A stretch of DNA of 64,000 nt from Mucilaginibacter limnophilus (GCF_004005815.1 NZ_SACK01000006.1:223195-287194); one strand, 5' to 3'; shown: positions 34,456 through 43,950, counted from the first letter of the stretch. Notes: generated by a model from the sequence alone, not told the origin. Made by a program: numbers and translations.

Positions 34456-34464
34456 TTTTACCGC

Positions 34465-35169
34465 ATGAACATCATTATAACAGGTGCCAGCAGCGGCGTA
34501 GGCTTTGAGGCGGTAATTGATCTTTGCGTATCAGGCAAACATAAAGTGATTGCGCTTGCCCGCTCGCAGGATAAGTTGGAACGATTACTGCAAATATCAA
34601 AAGATCTTAACCCCGACTGCACCGTTTACGCCCTGGCTTTTGATCTGGTTTATGATGATCATAACGCCCTGCGTGAATTTATTGCCAGCCATTTTGATAA
34701 CCGTGTAGATGTGCTTATTAACAATGCAGGTGTACTGATTAACAAGCCTTTTTTACAGCTTGGTGAGGCCGACTTTGTTGAAATGCTGCAAAGCAATTAC
34801 CTGGCGCATGTGCGTATGATAAAAACGGTGGTTGACATTATGCCCGCCGGGGCACATATACTCAACATAGGCAGTATGGGCGGCTTCCAGGGAAGTGTTA
34901 AATTTCCCGGACTGGTGGCCTATTCGGCCAGTAAGGCCGCGTTACATACCTTAACCGAATGCCTGGCGCTTGAACTTGTCGAACAGCAGATCAAAGTAAA
35001 CTGCCTTGCGCTTGGTTCGGCGCAAACAGAAATGCTTGAGAAAGCCTTCCCCGGTTACGAGTCGCCGGTTATGGCGTTTGAAATGGGTAAATACATTGCC
35101 GACTTCGCGTTAACAGGCCATAAATTTTTTAATGGGAAAGTGTTGCCGGTTGCCGTTACTACACCCTGA
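34465..35169 (+). CDS. Short-chain dehydrogenase/reductase
   Basis: 234 residues. ITGASSGVGFEAVIDL near the start (residues 5-20), NNAGVLINKPFLQL, NIGSMGGFQG with the catalytic Ser region, YSASKAAL (Tyr-x-x-x-Lys) and LALELVEQQIKVNCLALGSAQTEM. A shorter C-terminus than FabG. Second gene after the flippase-like protein. The substrate is unknown; NADP preference is suggested by ARSQDKLERL after strand 2. Confidence 0.88.
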   Translation: MNIIITGASSGVGFEAVIDLCVSGKHKVIALARSQDKLERLLQISKDLNPDCTVYALAFDLVYDDHNALREFIASHFDNRVDVLINNAGVLINKPFLQLGEADFVEMLQSNYLAHVRMIKTVVDIMPAGAHILNIGSMGGFQGSVKFPGLVAYSASKAALHTLTECLALELVEQQIKVNCLALGSAQTEMLEKAFPGYESPVMAFEMGKYIADFALTGHKFFNGKVLPVAVTTP

Positions 35170-35222
35170 TTTTTGCAACTGCTTAATAATTATTAAATTG
35201 GCAATTAGTAACTATCCACGTT

Positions 35223-35774
35223 ATGTGCAAATATGCAATGGTAAAATACAAATCCCATTACGCCTGTTTTAACTGCTGCAAAACATTTAAACGTAGGCTT
35301 TGGGTGGATATCAAAAAGGGTGATGAAGCAGGGAAAGAAGCCAAATGCCCTGAGTGTGCTCAGTTGATGGCTAACATGGGCAAAGATTTTGAAGCGCCGA
35401 AAAAAGACAATCTGAAGGCTTGGGCGCATATTAAAAACCTGTATTCGGTTGGTGTAACTTTTCATTCTTGCGGATGTACCGGGCCTGGTTATATTCCACA
35501 GGATACAGAGCGGCTTATTGCTTACCTTCAGGAACTACATCAAGACTATCATAAACAATTAAACTTTTGGCGTGAGCGGCATGAACCTACCAACGAACGT
35601 GAAATTGCCCGTGACAAAAGCAAAAACTGGAACTATATCACACAAATTCCGGTAGACGCAAAATCTAAAAAAGGCTCGGTTGTAAACGAAGATGCCAAAA
35701 ACTACTGGATAGGCAGGATAAAGGATGTAGAACAAAAGTTATTTCAAATTCAAAATACTGCTGGCAAGGTTTAA
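35223..35774 (+). CDS. Zinc-ribbon protein of unknown function
   Basis: 183 residues. The N-terminal half shows C15-x-x-C18 and C42-P-E-C45, a paired zinc-ribbon knuckle, plus Cys83 and Cys85 in FHSCGCTGPGY. The C-terminal half is charged and helical (YLQELHQDYHKQLNFWRERHEPTNEREIARDKSKNWNYITQ). I cannot name a family. Convergent with the antiporter gene, 7 bases between the stops. The two halves suggest a nucleic-acid or protein-binding adaptor, but that is inference. Confidence 0.65.
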   Translation: MCKYAMVKYKSHYACFNCCKTFKRRLWVDIKKGDEAGKEAKCPECAQLMANMGKDFEAPKKDNLKAWAHIKNLYSVGVTFHSCGCTGPGYIPQDTERLIAYLQELHQDYHKQLNFWRERHEPTNEREIARDKSKNWNYITQIPVDAKSKKGSVVNEDAKNYWIGRIKDVEQKLFQIQNTAGKV

Positions 35775-35781
35775 TCGCTTC

Positions 35782-36984
35782 CTAAACATCATCAAACTCC
35801 TGTTTGGGTGGCGAAGCATATTTTCTGGTACCCAGCAGTCCTAAACTCATGATGATACTTGTTGACAGTATCACTACAAACAGCAGTCCGGTTCCTATTT
35901 GCGGTATTTTTAAGTTATCAGGAAGATTATAATAAAGCAGTACACTAATCAGTCCGCGTGGTATGATTACAAACTCGGGCATCAAATTGGTTTTTAAAGC
36001 AAGCTTGATATAAAGGAACCTTATCAGGTAAATTGCTACCAATATCATGGCTCCTGTAATCAATGTACCACCATCCTGTAGTTGATTTAAATTCATGGTA
36101 AAGCCGAAGATTACAAAGAAGAATGTCCGCATCAGGAAGGCGCTTTCTGCTGATAACTGAAGCAGTTGCTTTAATTCATGACCAAGCACCGGGTATAAAA
36201 AATTGCGCCTGAACCATAAAAAAGGTATCTGGGAAGCATTATTTAAAAACAAACCAAAAGCCAGCACCACAATAAGCGACGACAGGTGAAACTGCTGACC
36301 AATTGCATATACCAATATGATGATGGATATTATAAGGAAAAACTTCACATGATGCGTTATGTTCTTGATCAGGTAAAGCAGGAATAAACACGACACCAAT
36401 GCAAATACCAATATCATTAACAGTTCAATACCTAATTGAGTAAAAGCTGTAAAATTGAAATGGCTGTTTCGTACGGTAAAGTTGAACAGGATAATGGTAA
36501 GAATGTCAGAAAACGACGACTCATAGATGATAAACTCTTTTTTATCTTTCGACAAGCCGGAAGCCGATGGAATAGCTATTGATGAACTTACCACGCAAAA
36601 CGGAATGGCGTTTACCAAACTATGATACACATCCTGTCCGGTTATATAACAAAATAGCGCTGTTATTACAGCCGCCGTTATTAGCAGTGTAAAGAAAGCT
36701 GAAAGGAATGATTGCTTGATAACCGTATTCTTGTCGGGTGTGTATTTAAGCTCAAGGGCGCCTTCAAATACAATTAATATTAAGCCCAAGGTGCCTAAGG
36801 CTGGTAGTATCTTGGTAAAATCAAATGTGTGGATATTAAAATACACCACAGCTTGTTTAAGGCCGATACCCAAAAACAGCAGCAGCAATACCGACGGAAG
36901 CTTGGTACGCCCGGCAAGCAAATCGAACAGGTAAGAAAATATCACCAGTCCGCAAAGTATCATCAATATCGTGTATGTCGTCAA
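35782..36984 (-). CDS. Cation:proton antiporter (Kef/NhaP-like CPA family)
   Basis: 400 residues, about eleven to twelve membrane helices throughout (SYLFDLLAGRTKLPSVLLLLFLGIGLKQ; LGLILIVFEGALELKYTP; PFCVVSSSIAIPSASGLSKDKKEFIIYESSFSDI). The Na_H_Exchanger core with the ESSFSDI acidic motif is visible; no C-terminal RCK/TrkA domain is present. The start is a TTG at 36984; an ATG seven codons in (36963) is an alternative. A TAAATTTG box lies at 37018-37025. Ion specificity cannot be inferred. Confidence 0.87.
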   Translation of the reverse strand: MTTYTILMILCGLVIFSYLFDLLAGRTKLPSVLLLLFLGIGLKQAVVYFNIHTFDFTKILPALGTLGLILIVFEGALELKYTPDKNTVIKQSFLSAFFTLLITAAVITALFCYITGQDVYHSLVNAIPFCVVSSSIAIPSASGLSKDKKEFIIYESSFSDILTIILFNFTVRNSHFNFTAFTQLGIELLMILVFALVSCLFLLYLIKNITHHVKFFLIISIIILVYAIGQQFHLSSLIVVLAFGLFLNNASQIPFLWFRRNFLYPVLGHELKQLLQLSAESAFLMRTFFFVIFGFTMNLNQLQDGGTLITGAMILVAIYLIRFLYIKLALKTNLMPEFVIIPRGLISVLLYYNLPDNLKIPQIGTGLLFVVILSTSIIMSLGLLGTRKYASPPKQEFDDV

Positions 36985-37017
36985 ATCTCTGCTTTATGTG
37001 TTCATTTCAAATTTATC

Positions 37018-37025
37018 ATTATAAA
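37018..37025 (-). promoter_or_regulatory. Minus-7 box for the antiporter gene
   Basis: TAAATTTG on the minus strand, 33 bases upstream of the TTG start. Confidence 0.45.
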
Positions 37026-37145
37026 ACTTAGTATCGCATTTCAGGTTTTAATATCATCTCAAAATCATAACAATTGCAAATGACAAAGCCATGAATATAA
37101 GTGTCGTGCCGACATTCATATTTGCCTCACAAAATATTTATACAA

Positions 37146-38216
37146 ATGAGTCACCTGTTTTCACCAATAAAAATAAAAAGTGTTGAATTGCGCAACCGCA
37201 TAACCGTATCGCCAATGTGCGAATACTCTGCCACCGATGGCTTTGCCAACAACTGGCATCTTGTACACTTAGGCAGCCGTGCTGTAGGCGGTGCGGGGCT
37301 TATCATTGCAGAGGCTACAGGTGTATCACCTGAGGGTCGTATTACTTACGGCGATTTAGGGATTTGGAAAGATGAGCACATCGAAAAACTGAAAGAGATA
37401 ACAGATTTTATATATCAGCATGGCTCGGTAGCAGGTATACAACTGGCACATGCCGGCCGTAAAGCCAGTCATGATTTGCCATGGAATGGCGGCAAACAAA
37501 TAACATCAGACGCTGAGAACGGCTGGAAAACCGTTGCGCCAAGCGCCATTCCTTTTTTACCGGGTACTGAAGAACCGGTTGAACTGGATAAAGCAGGCAT
37601 CGAAAAAGTAAAGACTGACTTTAAAGCTGCTGCGGTTCGTGCCCTTGCTGCCGGATTTAAAGTAATAGAAATACACGGTGCCCATGGATACTTGATCCAC
37701 GAGTTCCTGTCGCCGTTGAGCAACCAGCGTACCGATGAATACGGTGGCAGTTTTGAAAACCGTATTCGCTTGCTTACTGAAGTGGTTGAAACTGTAAAAG
37801 AAGTATGGCCTGCTGATTTGCCATTGTTTGTTCGTATATCGGCAACCGACTGGACAGAAGGCGGCTGGACTATTGTTGAATCGGTTAAATTGGCGCAGGT
37901 ATTAAAAGATTTAGGCGTTGACCTGATAGATGCTTCGACAGGGGGCAATGTGCCATCTGCAAAAATTCCGCTTAAAGCTGGTTACCAGGTTGAATTCGCC
38001 GAAGCTATTAAACAACAAACAGGTATATTAACAGGCGCTGTTGGATTGATCACTACCGCACAACAGGCTGAAGAAATACTTACAGCGGGTCAAGCCGACC
38101 TGATCATCGTTGCCCGTGAGCTTTTACGCGATCCGCACTTCCCGCTGCGCGCCGCCCATGAACTTGGCGCCGAGATAAAATGGCCGGTGCAATATGAGCG
38201 TGCCAAGTGGCATTGA
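37146..38216 (+). CDS. NADH:flavin oxidoreductase, OYE family (YqjM/NamA type)
   Basis: 356 residues from the ATG at 37146 (MSHLFSPIKIKSVELRNR); the longer reading to 37101 has no homologous N-terminus. FMN-dependent TIM-barrel ene-reductase. Motifs: RITVSPMCEYSATDGFANNWHLVHLGSRAVGGAGLIIAEAT, GIQLAHAGRKAS (active-site His), EIHGAHGYLIHEFLSPLSNQRTDEYGGSFENRIRLL and the Tyr/Trp-rich C-terminus. The Cys in PMCEYSA is the redox-tuning residue of YqjM-type enzymes. Reduces activated C=C bonds of electrophiles. Confidence 0.92.
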   Translation: MSHLFSPIKIKSVELRNRITVSPMCEYSATDGFANNWHLVHLGSRAVGGAGLIIAEATGVSPEGRITYGDLGIWKDEHIEKLKEITDFIYQHGSVAGIQLAHAGRKASHDLPWNGGKQITSDAENGWKTVAPSAIPFLPGTEEPVELDKAGIEKVKTDFKAAAVRALAAGFKVIEIHGAHGYLIHEFLSPLSNQRTDEYGGSFENRIRLLTEVVETVKEVWPADLPLFVRISATDWTEGGWTIVESVKLAQVLKDLGVDLIDASTGGNVPSAKIPLKAGYQVEFAEAIKQQTGILTGAVGLITTAQQAEEILTAGQADLIIVARELLRDPHFPLRAAHELGAEIKWPVQYERAKWH

Positions 38217-38218
38217 GA

Positions 38219-38267
38219 TATAGTCCATAGATTTATTTTACTATGGACCATGGACTATGGACTATTT
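38219..38267. repeat. 7-bp periodic repeat, ACTATGG family, hairpin form
   Basis: TAGTCCATAG (38221-38230) is the inverse complement of CTATGGACTA (38255-38264). The right side runs in heptamers at 38240-38246 (ACTATGG), 38247-38253 (ACCATGG), 38254-38260 (ACTATGG) and 38261-38267. Same family as the two arrays around the four-helix-bundle gene. Confidence 0.85.
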
Positions 38268-38305
38268 GACTAAATAAACTACATTTACATAAAATCACAA
38301 TAACC

Positions 38306-38725
38306 ATGAAACGTACAGCAACTGCCCATTGGGCCGGAACTTTAAAGGAAGGCAAAGGCGAGCTAACCACACAAAGCACAACGCTTAACCAAACACAGTA
38401 TTCGTTTAAAACACGCTTTGAAACCGGCGTAGGCACCAACCCTGAAGAACTTATAGCCGCGGCACACGCCGGCTGCTTCACTATGGCTGTAGGTGCTGCA
38501 CTTACTCAAGCGGGCTTTACCCCAGGCGATCTAACCACCGAGGCTATACTTGACCTTGATATGGCTGCCCTGAGCATCACCGGCATACACCTGGAATTAA
38601 AAGCTTCTGAAATAGAAGGTGTATCTGCAGATAAGTTTCAGAAAGTAGCTGAAGGCGCAAAAGCAAACTGTATTATTTCAAAAGTACTTAGCGTGCCTAT
38701 TACTTTAAACGTTACTTACGCGTAA
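38306..38725 (+). CDS. OsmC-family peroxiredoxin (OsmC/Ohr)
   Basis: 139 residues. Thiol-dependent hydroperoxide reductase. The N-terminal beta segment KRTATAHWAGTLKEGKGELTTQS, FKTRFETGVGTNPEELIAAAHAGCFTMAVGAAL (first catalytic Cys in HAGCFTM) and C-terminal AKANCIISKVLSVPITLNV (second Cys) match OsmC. Both catalytic Cys residues are present, so it is probably active against organic peroxides. A strong terminator follows. Confidence 0.93.
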   Translation: MKRTATAHWAGTLKEGKGELTTQSTTLNQTQYSFKTRFETGVGTNPEELIAAAHAGCFTMAVGAALTQAGFTPGDLTTEAILDLDMAALSITGIHLELKASEIEGVSADKFQKVAEGAKANCIISKVLSVPITLNVTYA

Positions 38726-38767
38726 TTTCTCAGATCCTTTTTAACAGAGTACATTAGTAAATATTAT

Positions 38768-38797
38768 AAAAAGAGCAGCTAATCACTGCTCTTTTTT
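38768..38797 (+). terminator. Rho-independent terminator after osmC
   Basis: AAAAAGAGCAG (38768-38778) pairs exactly with CTGCTCTTTTT (38786-38796). Confidence 0.85.
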
Positions 38798-38847
38798 ATT
38801 GCCTGCCAATTTAAACCTTCAGTACTTCCATTGGTTAATATATCGTT

Positions 38848-39435
38848 ATGAGCAGTATCCGCAGCCGTTTATCATTAAGCCTTATCGCGTCGTTAGTTAT
38901 TGTTGGCTTCCTTATTTTCATGTTCCTGTACATAAAACGTGAGTTTACTAACACACGTACAGAAGTAAGCCAGGTAGTGCTTGTGCAGAAAATAACCAGT
39001 ATGGGCAAGCTGGAACTGGTTAAATATGCGGTAAAGGATATTGTTGAAAAGAAAGAAGTGCACACGATTTTGCCCGACGAGCGTGTACTATTTTTAGCCG
39101 TTGGCGAAGTAACTGCTTGCATTGATCTGACAAAAGTGAAGGAGCAGGATATCATCCAATCAAAAGATTCGGTTACCGTTACGTTGCCACAACCTGAAAT
39201 ATGCTATGCCAAGCTCGATCATCAGCAGTCGAAAGTGTATGATATTACCGGCGCCTGGTTCCCAAGCAATGCCCGTGATATGGTAGAGGAAGTTTATAAG
39301 ATCGCCGAAAAGAAGATCCTTGATGGGAGTAAGGAAATGCACATTACCGACAAGGCCCGAGAGAACGCCCAGCTTATATTTAAACCGCTGCTTGAAAGTA
39401 TTTCTGGCAAAACCGTTATACTGAAGTTCAGATAA
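38848..39435 (+). CDS. DUF4230 domain membrane-anchored protein
   Basis: 195 residues. One N-terminal membrane helix (LIASLVIVGFLIFMFLYI), then a soluble domain with VVLVQKITSMGKLELVKYAVKDIVEKKE, FLAVGEVTACIDLTKVKEQDI and VTLPQPEICYAKLDHQQSKVYDITGAW, the profile of DUF4230. The role is unknown. It ends 39 bases before the YfcC-type gene, which has its own promoter. Confidence 0.82.
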   Translation: MSSIRSRLSLSLIASLVIVGFLIFMFLYIKREFTNTRTEVSQVVLVQKITSMGKLELVKYAVKDIVEKKEVHTILPDERVLFLAVGEVTACIDLTKVKEQDIIQSKDSVTVTLPQPEICYAKLDHQQSKVYDITGAWFPSNARDMVEEVYKIAEKKILDGSKEMHITDKARENAQLIFKPLLESISGKTVILKFR

Positions 39436-39453
39436 CAGTTCTAGCCTGAACGG

Positions 39454-39461
39454 GTATCTTT
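39454..39461 (+). promoter_or_regulatory. Minus-7 box for the YfcC-type gene
   Basis: TATCTTTG, 13 bases before the ATG at 39475; it rules out the in-frame TTG at 39460. Confidence 0.55.
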
Positions 39462-39474
39462 GTATATTCACGCC

Positions 39475-40977
39475 ATGGCTAAGCTGAAAAAACTACCATC
39501 GCCCATTACTATACTGGTTATTGTAATACTTATTGCTGCTGCGGCTACCTGGCTGCTACCAGCAGGTGAGTATGATAAGCTGAGTTACAACGGTTCGGGT
39601 AGATTTATTGTGCAAACCACAACAGGCGAAAAAACACTGCCGTTTACACAGCGTACGCTTGATAGCTTGCATATCCGCATACCCTTGGCAAAATTCAGCA
39701 ATGGCGATATCCGTAAGCCTGTGGCTATTCCCGGAGATTATCATACCGTACCATCCAACAAGCAGGGGCCTATAAATATTATTGAAGCGCCGATAAAAGG
39801 TTTGTATGATACTATTGATATCATTCTGTTCGTGCTATTTATAGGCGGATTTATGCATGTGTTCCAGCAAACCGGCGCAATGGAAGAGGGGATACGCAAC
39901 CTGTCGTACCGCATGAAAGGGCGCGAAGCGTGGCTGATTATTATCATGACATTCCTTTTTTCGCTGGGCGGAGCCTCATTCGGTATGGCCGAGGAAGGAT
40001 TGGTATTTTATCCAATAATGGCGCCTTTATTTTTAGCGGCAGGTTATGATCTATTAGTGCCGGCGGCGGTGATCTTTGGTGGAACTTCAATCGGTATCAT
40101 TTCATCATTCTCGAACCCATTTGCTACCATTATTGCGTCGAACGCGGCCGGTGTTAATTGGGCTGAAGGTATTACCGAACGCCTGATTGTTTTTATTGTA
40201 GTTACCACACTGTTTACATGGTATGTGGTGCGCTACGCTCAAAAAGTAAAAAAGGATCCTTCAACCTCGCTTGTTTACCGTATAGACGGTATAGCCATAT
40301 CCGCCTTAACAAATGATCAACATAGTACTCCTGTTAAGATGAGTAAAAAGAACAGCGCCTTGCTTGTACTTTTTATGGCGACGTTTCTGGTGATGATATA
40401 CGGGGTGGTTTTCCAGGGTTGGTGGTTGCCCGAAATGTCGGCGCTGTTCCTGGTATCGGCCATTATTGTCGCGGTAATAACCTGTGTTAACGAAAGCGAG
40501 TTTATAATGCAATTTATAGAAGGGGCTAAAAGTCTGCTATCAGTAGCGTTCATTATCGGTGTTGCACGTGGCGTTGGCCTTATTCTGAATGACGGGCGTA
40601 TCAGCGACAGTATTTTGCATTATTCAGCCGGACTTGTGGGTAATATGCCGCCATTGCTGTTTATCATTATTTTATTTCTGCTTTTTAATGTTTTCACGCT
40701 ATTCATCAGCTCAACATCAGGTATGGCGGTATTAACCATGCCCATATTTGGCTCGCTGGCAGTTGTGGTCGGCGTGCCTGGTCGTGAGGTGGTAAATGCT
40801 TACCTGTTTGGTATTGGTATTATGACTTTTATTACGCCAACCGGATTGATTCTTCCTTCCTTAGCTATGGTAAACGTGAGCTACAAAACCTGGATCAGGT
40901 TCATCTGGCCATTTTTAATATTGATAAGCATAGTTTGCTGCTTATTTTTAATTGGCGGTGTATGGTTGTTCCGTTGA
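39475..40977 (+). CDS. YfcC-type basic amino-acid/C4-dicarboxylate family transporter
   Basis: 500 residues from the ATG at 39475 (MAKLKKLPSPITILVIVI). About twelve membrane helices. Typical family strings: TWLLPAGEYDKLSYNGSGRF after helix 1, GGFMHVFQQTGAMEEGI, FSLGGASFGMAEEGLVFYPIMAPLFLAAGYD, FGGTSIGIISSFSNPFATIIASNAAGVNW and FLLFNVFTLFISSTSGMAVLTMPIFGSLA. The YfcC family is related to arginine/ornithine antiporters; substrate not known. Ends near a CCCC-GAAA-GGGG hairpin at 40999-41010. Confidence 0.87.
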   Translation: MAKLKKLPSPITILVIVILIAAAATWLLPAGEYDKLSYNGSGRFIVQTTTGEKTLPFTQRTLDSLHIRIPLAKFSNGDIRKPVAIPGDYHTVPSNKQGPINIIEAPIKGLYDTIDIILFVLFIGGFMHVFQQTGAMEEGIRNLSYRMKGREAWLIIIMTFLFSLGGASFGMAEEGLVFYPIMAPLFLAAGYDLLVPAAVIFGGTSIGIISSFSNPFATIIASNAAGVNWAEGITERLIVFIVVTTLFTWYVVRYAQKVKKDPSTSLVYRIDGIAISALTNDQHSTPVKMSKKNSALLVLFMATFLVMIYGVVFQGWWLPEMSALFLVSAIIVAVITCVNESEFIMQFIEGAKSLLSVAFIIGVARGVGLILNDGRISDSILHYSAGLVGNMPPLLFIIILFLLFNVFTLFISSTSGMAVLTMPIFGSLAVVVGVPGREVVNAYLFGIGIMTFITPTGLILPSLAMVNVSYKTWIRFIWPFLILISIVCCLFLIGGVWLFR

Positions 40978-41110
40978 CATTATTTTGATAAACATTCACC
41001 CCGAAAGGGGGAAATTTAGGGGGCAATTGCAAAAATGTGTTAAACAGATGTTATCTTTTAATTTATAGCAATATATTTAGGCATAAATTAATTTAACTGA
41101 AAATATTGTT

Positions 41111-42493
41111 ATGACCTCAAAGTTTATCAAACATTTATCACTAAGTGTTATGGGGCTCCTGTTTACCCTGTGCACTGTTGCCCAGCCCAGGCTGCCTGAA
41201 GGCTACTTCTGGAAAAAGCTTCCAAACGGGCTGGAAGTAGTAGTAATTGAAAATAGCAAAGTTCCCCTGGCTACTATCGAGATTGCTGTAAAAAACGGCG
41301 CTTACACCGAAGGTCCTGAATATAGCGGTCTTTCGCACCTTTTTGAGCACATGTTTTTTAAAGCCAACAAAGATTATCCAAACCAGGAAGCTTTTATTAA
41401 ACGTACGCAGCAGTTAGGCGCAATCTGGAACGGTACTACCAACGTTGAACGCGTAAACTACTATTTCACCTTTGACAGGGACAGTTTGAAAGCCGGCCTT
41501 AAATTTATGAACGCCGCTATCCGTTTTCCTATCTACCGTGTTGAAGATATGAAAAAAGAGCGCCCGGTAGTTGATGGTGAGTTCCAACGTGCCGAAAGCA
41601 GCCCTTACTTCCAGATTTGGTATGAATCGCAAAAGAAACTTTGGGGCGACCTGGTGACCCGCAAAAACCCTATTGGTGATCACGAAGTGATTAATACCGC
41701 CACTCCTGAGAAAATGATGGTGATTAAGGATAAATATTATTATCCAAACAACAGCTTGTTGACTATTTGTGGTGACGTTAAACACGATGCAGCATTTAAA
41801 CTGGCCGAAGACATTTTTGGCGACTGGGCATCAAGCGGCTGGGATCCACATGTGAAGTATCCAATCCCGGCATTTAAGCCTCTTGAAAAAGATGAGTTCT
41901 TCGTAAAAGAATCATCAATAGCTAAAACCCCTTATATCATGTACAGCTGGCATGGCCCGTCGTACCAAACCGACTCGGCTGCAACTATTGCTGCAGACGT
42001 GTTTTCAACAATATTGGGTTTGAATGCGTCAAAACTTCAGCAGGCCCTGGTTGATAAAGGTTTAGCATCATCAGTTGATGTAAGTTATACAACCAACAAA
42101 TATGTAGGCCCTATCGAGATCTTTATCGAACCTACCAGTGCTGATAAAATTAAAGCCTGCCACGAAGAGCTGATGAAACAAATAGCCATGTGGGACAGCC
42201 CCGACTACTACACCGATGAGCAGTTAACCGATGCTAAAGCGATATTACTGCGCAGCAGCGCCCGTCGGAAAGAAAAGCCATCGTCGCTGGCCAGCCAGTT
42301 AAGCTACCAGTGGTGCAGCACCTCATTAAATTATGGTACCGATCTGGACGATAACTATCAGAAAATAACCCGCGAGGATATCAAGAAATATATCGATAAA
42401 TACATCATAGGTAAACCAAAGGTTGCAGGCGTTATTATATCGCCCGAGGCAAATAAACAAATTAACGCAGGTTCGTTTTTCGCTGCTAAATAA
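41111..42493 (+). CDS. M16-family zinc metallopeptidase, active subunit
   Basis: 460 residues, signal peptide (about 1-25). HxxEH zinc motif at residues 76-80 (LSHLFEHMFF), with the second-shell Glu region later in VDGEFQRAE; an inactive C-terminal M16 domain follows. Mature N-terminus EGYFWKKLPNGLEVVVIENSKVPLATIEIAVKNGAYTEGPEYSGLSH is typical for pitrilysin-like periplasmic peptidases. Together with the next gene, 17 bases downstream, it should form the active/inactive heterodimer seen in bacterial M16B pairs. Confidence 0.92.
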   Translation: MTSKFIKHLSLSVMGLLFTLCTVAQPRLPEGYFWKKLPNGLEVVVIENSKVPLATIEIAVKNGAYTEGPEYSGLSHLFEHMFFKANKDYPNQEAFIKRTQQLGAIWNGTTNVERVNYYFTFDRDSLKAGLKFMNAAIRFPIYRVEDMKKERPVVDGEFQRAESSPYFQIWYESQKKLWGDLVTRKNPIGDHEVINTATPEKMMVIKDKYYYPNNSLLTICGDVKHDAAFKLAEDIFGDWASSGWDPHVKYPIPAFKPLEKDEFFVKESSIAKTPYIMYSWHGPSYQTDSAATIAADVFSTILGLNASKLQQALVDKGLASSVDVSYTTNKYVGPIEIFIEPTSADKIKACHEELMKQIAMWDSPDYYTDEQLTDAKAILLRSSARRKEKPSSLASQLSYQWCSTSLNYGTDLDDNYQKITREDIKKYIDKYIIGKPKVAGVIISPEANKQINAGSFFAAK

Positions 42494-42510
42494 CCTTTAA
42501 TTTTATTACA

Positions 42511-43845
42511 ATGAAGAAATACATATTTGCATTAATTGTTGCCGCGGCAGCATTAAATATACAGTCGGCATCGGCACAAACGGATGCTTACGAAATGATG
42601 GTGAACGGCGTAAAAGTAATTGTACAGCCAACCAAAAATGATATTGTTGAGATACAAACCGTAATTAAAGGCGGCGTACAAAATTACCCTGTTAACAAAG
42701 CCGGTATTGAATCACTTGCTATGTCGGCATTAACCGAGTGCGGTACCGAAAAGCATGACAAAAACAGCTTTAAAAATGCACTTGATAAAGTAAGCGCTCA
42801 GGTTTATGGCTACGCTTCGAAAGATTATGCGGTAGTACGTATGAACTGCCTTGCGGGAGATTTTGATGCCGTATGGCCTTTGTATGTTGAAGCGTTAACA
42901 CAGCCAAAATTTGATGCTACTGAGTTTGCCCGTATAAAGAATGTTGCTATAGCACGTTTGCAATCGCAAAATTCGCAGCCTGATAACGCAATTGACAACT
43001 TTGCCGATAGTATAGCCTTTGCTGGTCGCGACTATGTGAAAGATCCATCGGGTACACCTGCCATATTAGCTAAACTTACGCCGGCTGAAACCAAAGCTTA
43101 TTATAATTCGGTATTTACAAAATCGCACTTACTTATTGTAGTTGTAAGTAATTTAGACAAGTCTACTATCGAATCAAAAGTAAAAGGGTTACTTGGCGAT
43201 GTTAAACAGGGCCAGCCGTTTGCTTTGAAAAAATCATTTTTCAGGGTTTACAAAAACTCTTTCAATGCTGAAACCAAAGCCTTGGCAACCAATTATGTTG
43301 AAGGTGTTACCAGCGGTCCACAGCCCGGCGCGAAAGATTTTGACGCCTTTATGGTGGCCATGCGCATATTTGCAAACCGCCATTTTGTTGACGTACGTAC
43401 AAAAAACGGTCTTTCTTACGCGCCACAGGCCTGGTTTAGCGCAGGTGCTACCTCAACAGCAAGGGTTTCGGTAACAACTACTGATCCTAACAAATACATT
43501 GCCGTATTTGATAAGCTGGTTGATTCGATTAAAACCAAAGGTTTTGATGCCGAAGAAGTAGCAAACATGAAAATTACTTACCTGACAGGCTTCTACTATA
43601 AAAACGAAACCAACAGCGCGCAGGCATCATCAATAGTTTCGAACGAAGTATTGCACGGCAACTGGAAACGCTCATTAACCATGGTTGACGATGTGAAAAA
43701 GCTTACCCTTGCGCAAGTGAATAACGCTTTCCGTAATTACATTGGCAATACCGTGTGGGTATATCAGGGCGATCCTAAAAAAGTGACGCCTGTTTACTTC
43801 ATCAACGGAACCTTGAAAAAAGGCGATAATCCGGTAAGTCACTAA
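42511..43845 (+). CDS. M16-family peptidase-like protein, inactive partner
   Basis: 444 residues, signal peptide (MKKYIFALIVAAAALNIQSASAQ). Shares the M16 fold (YPVNKAGIESLAMSALTECGT; FAPQAW-type segment RTKNGLSYAPQAWFSAGATSTARVSV; ...ANMKITYLTGFYYKN) but at the position of the zinc motif it reads GIESLAMSALTE, lacking both His residues and the Glu. Hence it is probably the non-catalytic subunit of the heterodimer. A terminator follows. Confidence 0.9.
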   Translation: MKKYIFALIVAAAALNIQSASAQTDAYEMMVNGVKVIVQPTKNDIVEIQTVIKGGVQNYPVNKAGIESLAMSALTECGTEKHDKNSFKNALDKVSAQVYGYASKDYAVVRMNCLAGDFDAVWPLYVEALTQPKFDATEFARIKNVAIARLQSQNSQPDNAIDNFADSIAFAGRDYVKDPSGTPAILAKLTPAETKAYYNSVFTKSHLLIVVVSNLDKSTIESKVKGLLGDVKQGQPFALKKSFFRVYKNSFNAETKALATNYVEGVTSGPQPGAKDFDAFMVAMRIFANRHFVDVRTKNGLSYAPQAWFSAGATSTARVSVTTTDPNKYIAVFDKLVDSIKTKGFDAEEVANMKITYLTGFYYKNETNSAQASSIVSNEVLHGNWKRSLTMVDDVKKLTLAQVNNAFRNYIGNTVWVYQGDPKKVTPVYFINGTLKKGDNPVSH

Positions 43846-43867
43846 ACAATATATTTCATATTTAAAG

Positions 43868-43892
43868 AGCCCGGAGCTATCCGGGCTTTTTT
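43868..43892 (+). terminator. Rho-independent terminator after the M16 pair
   Basis: AGCCCGG (43868-43874) pairs exactly with CCGGGCT (43881-43887), then seven Ts. Confidence 0.85.
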
Positions 43893-43950
43893 TGTTTGGG
43901 CTTTGGGTGTGAAATTAATGTTGTAATTTCGGCTGCTTAGTAACCGCATA

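Noticed and set aside
41023..41110. Possible riboswitch before the M16 pair
   Set aside because: The region is AT-rich with only a near-consensus promoter box and no recognisable aptamer.
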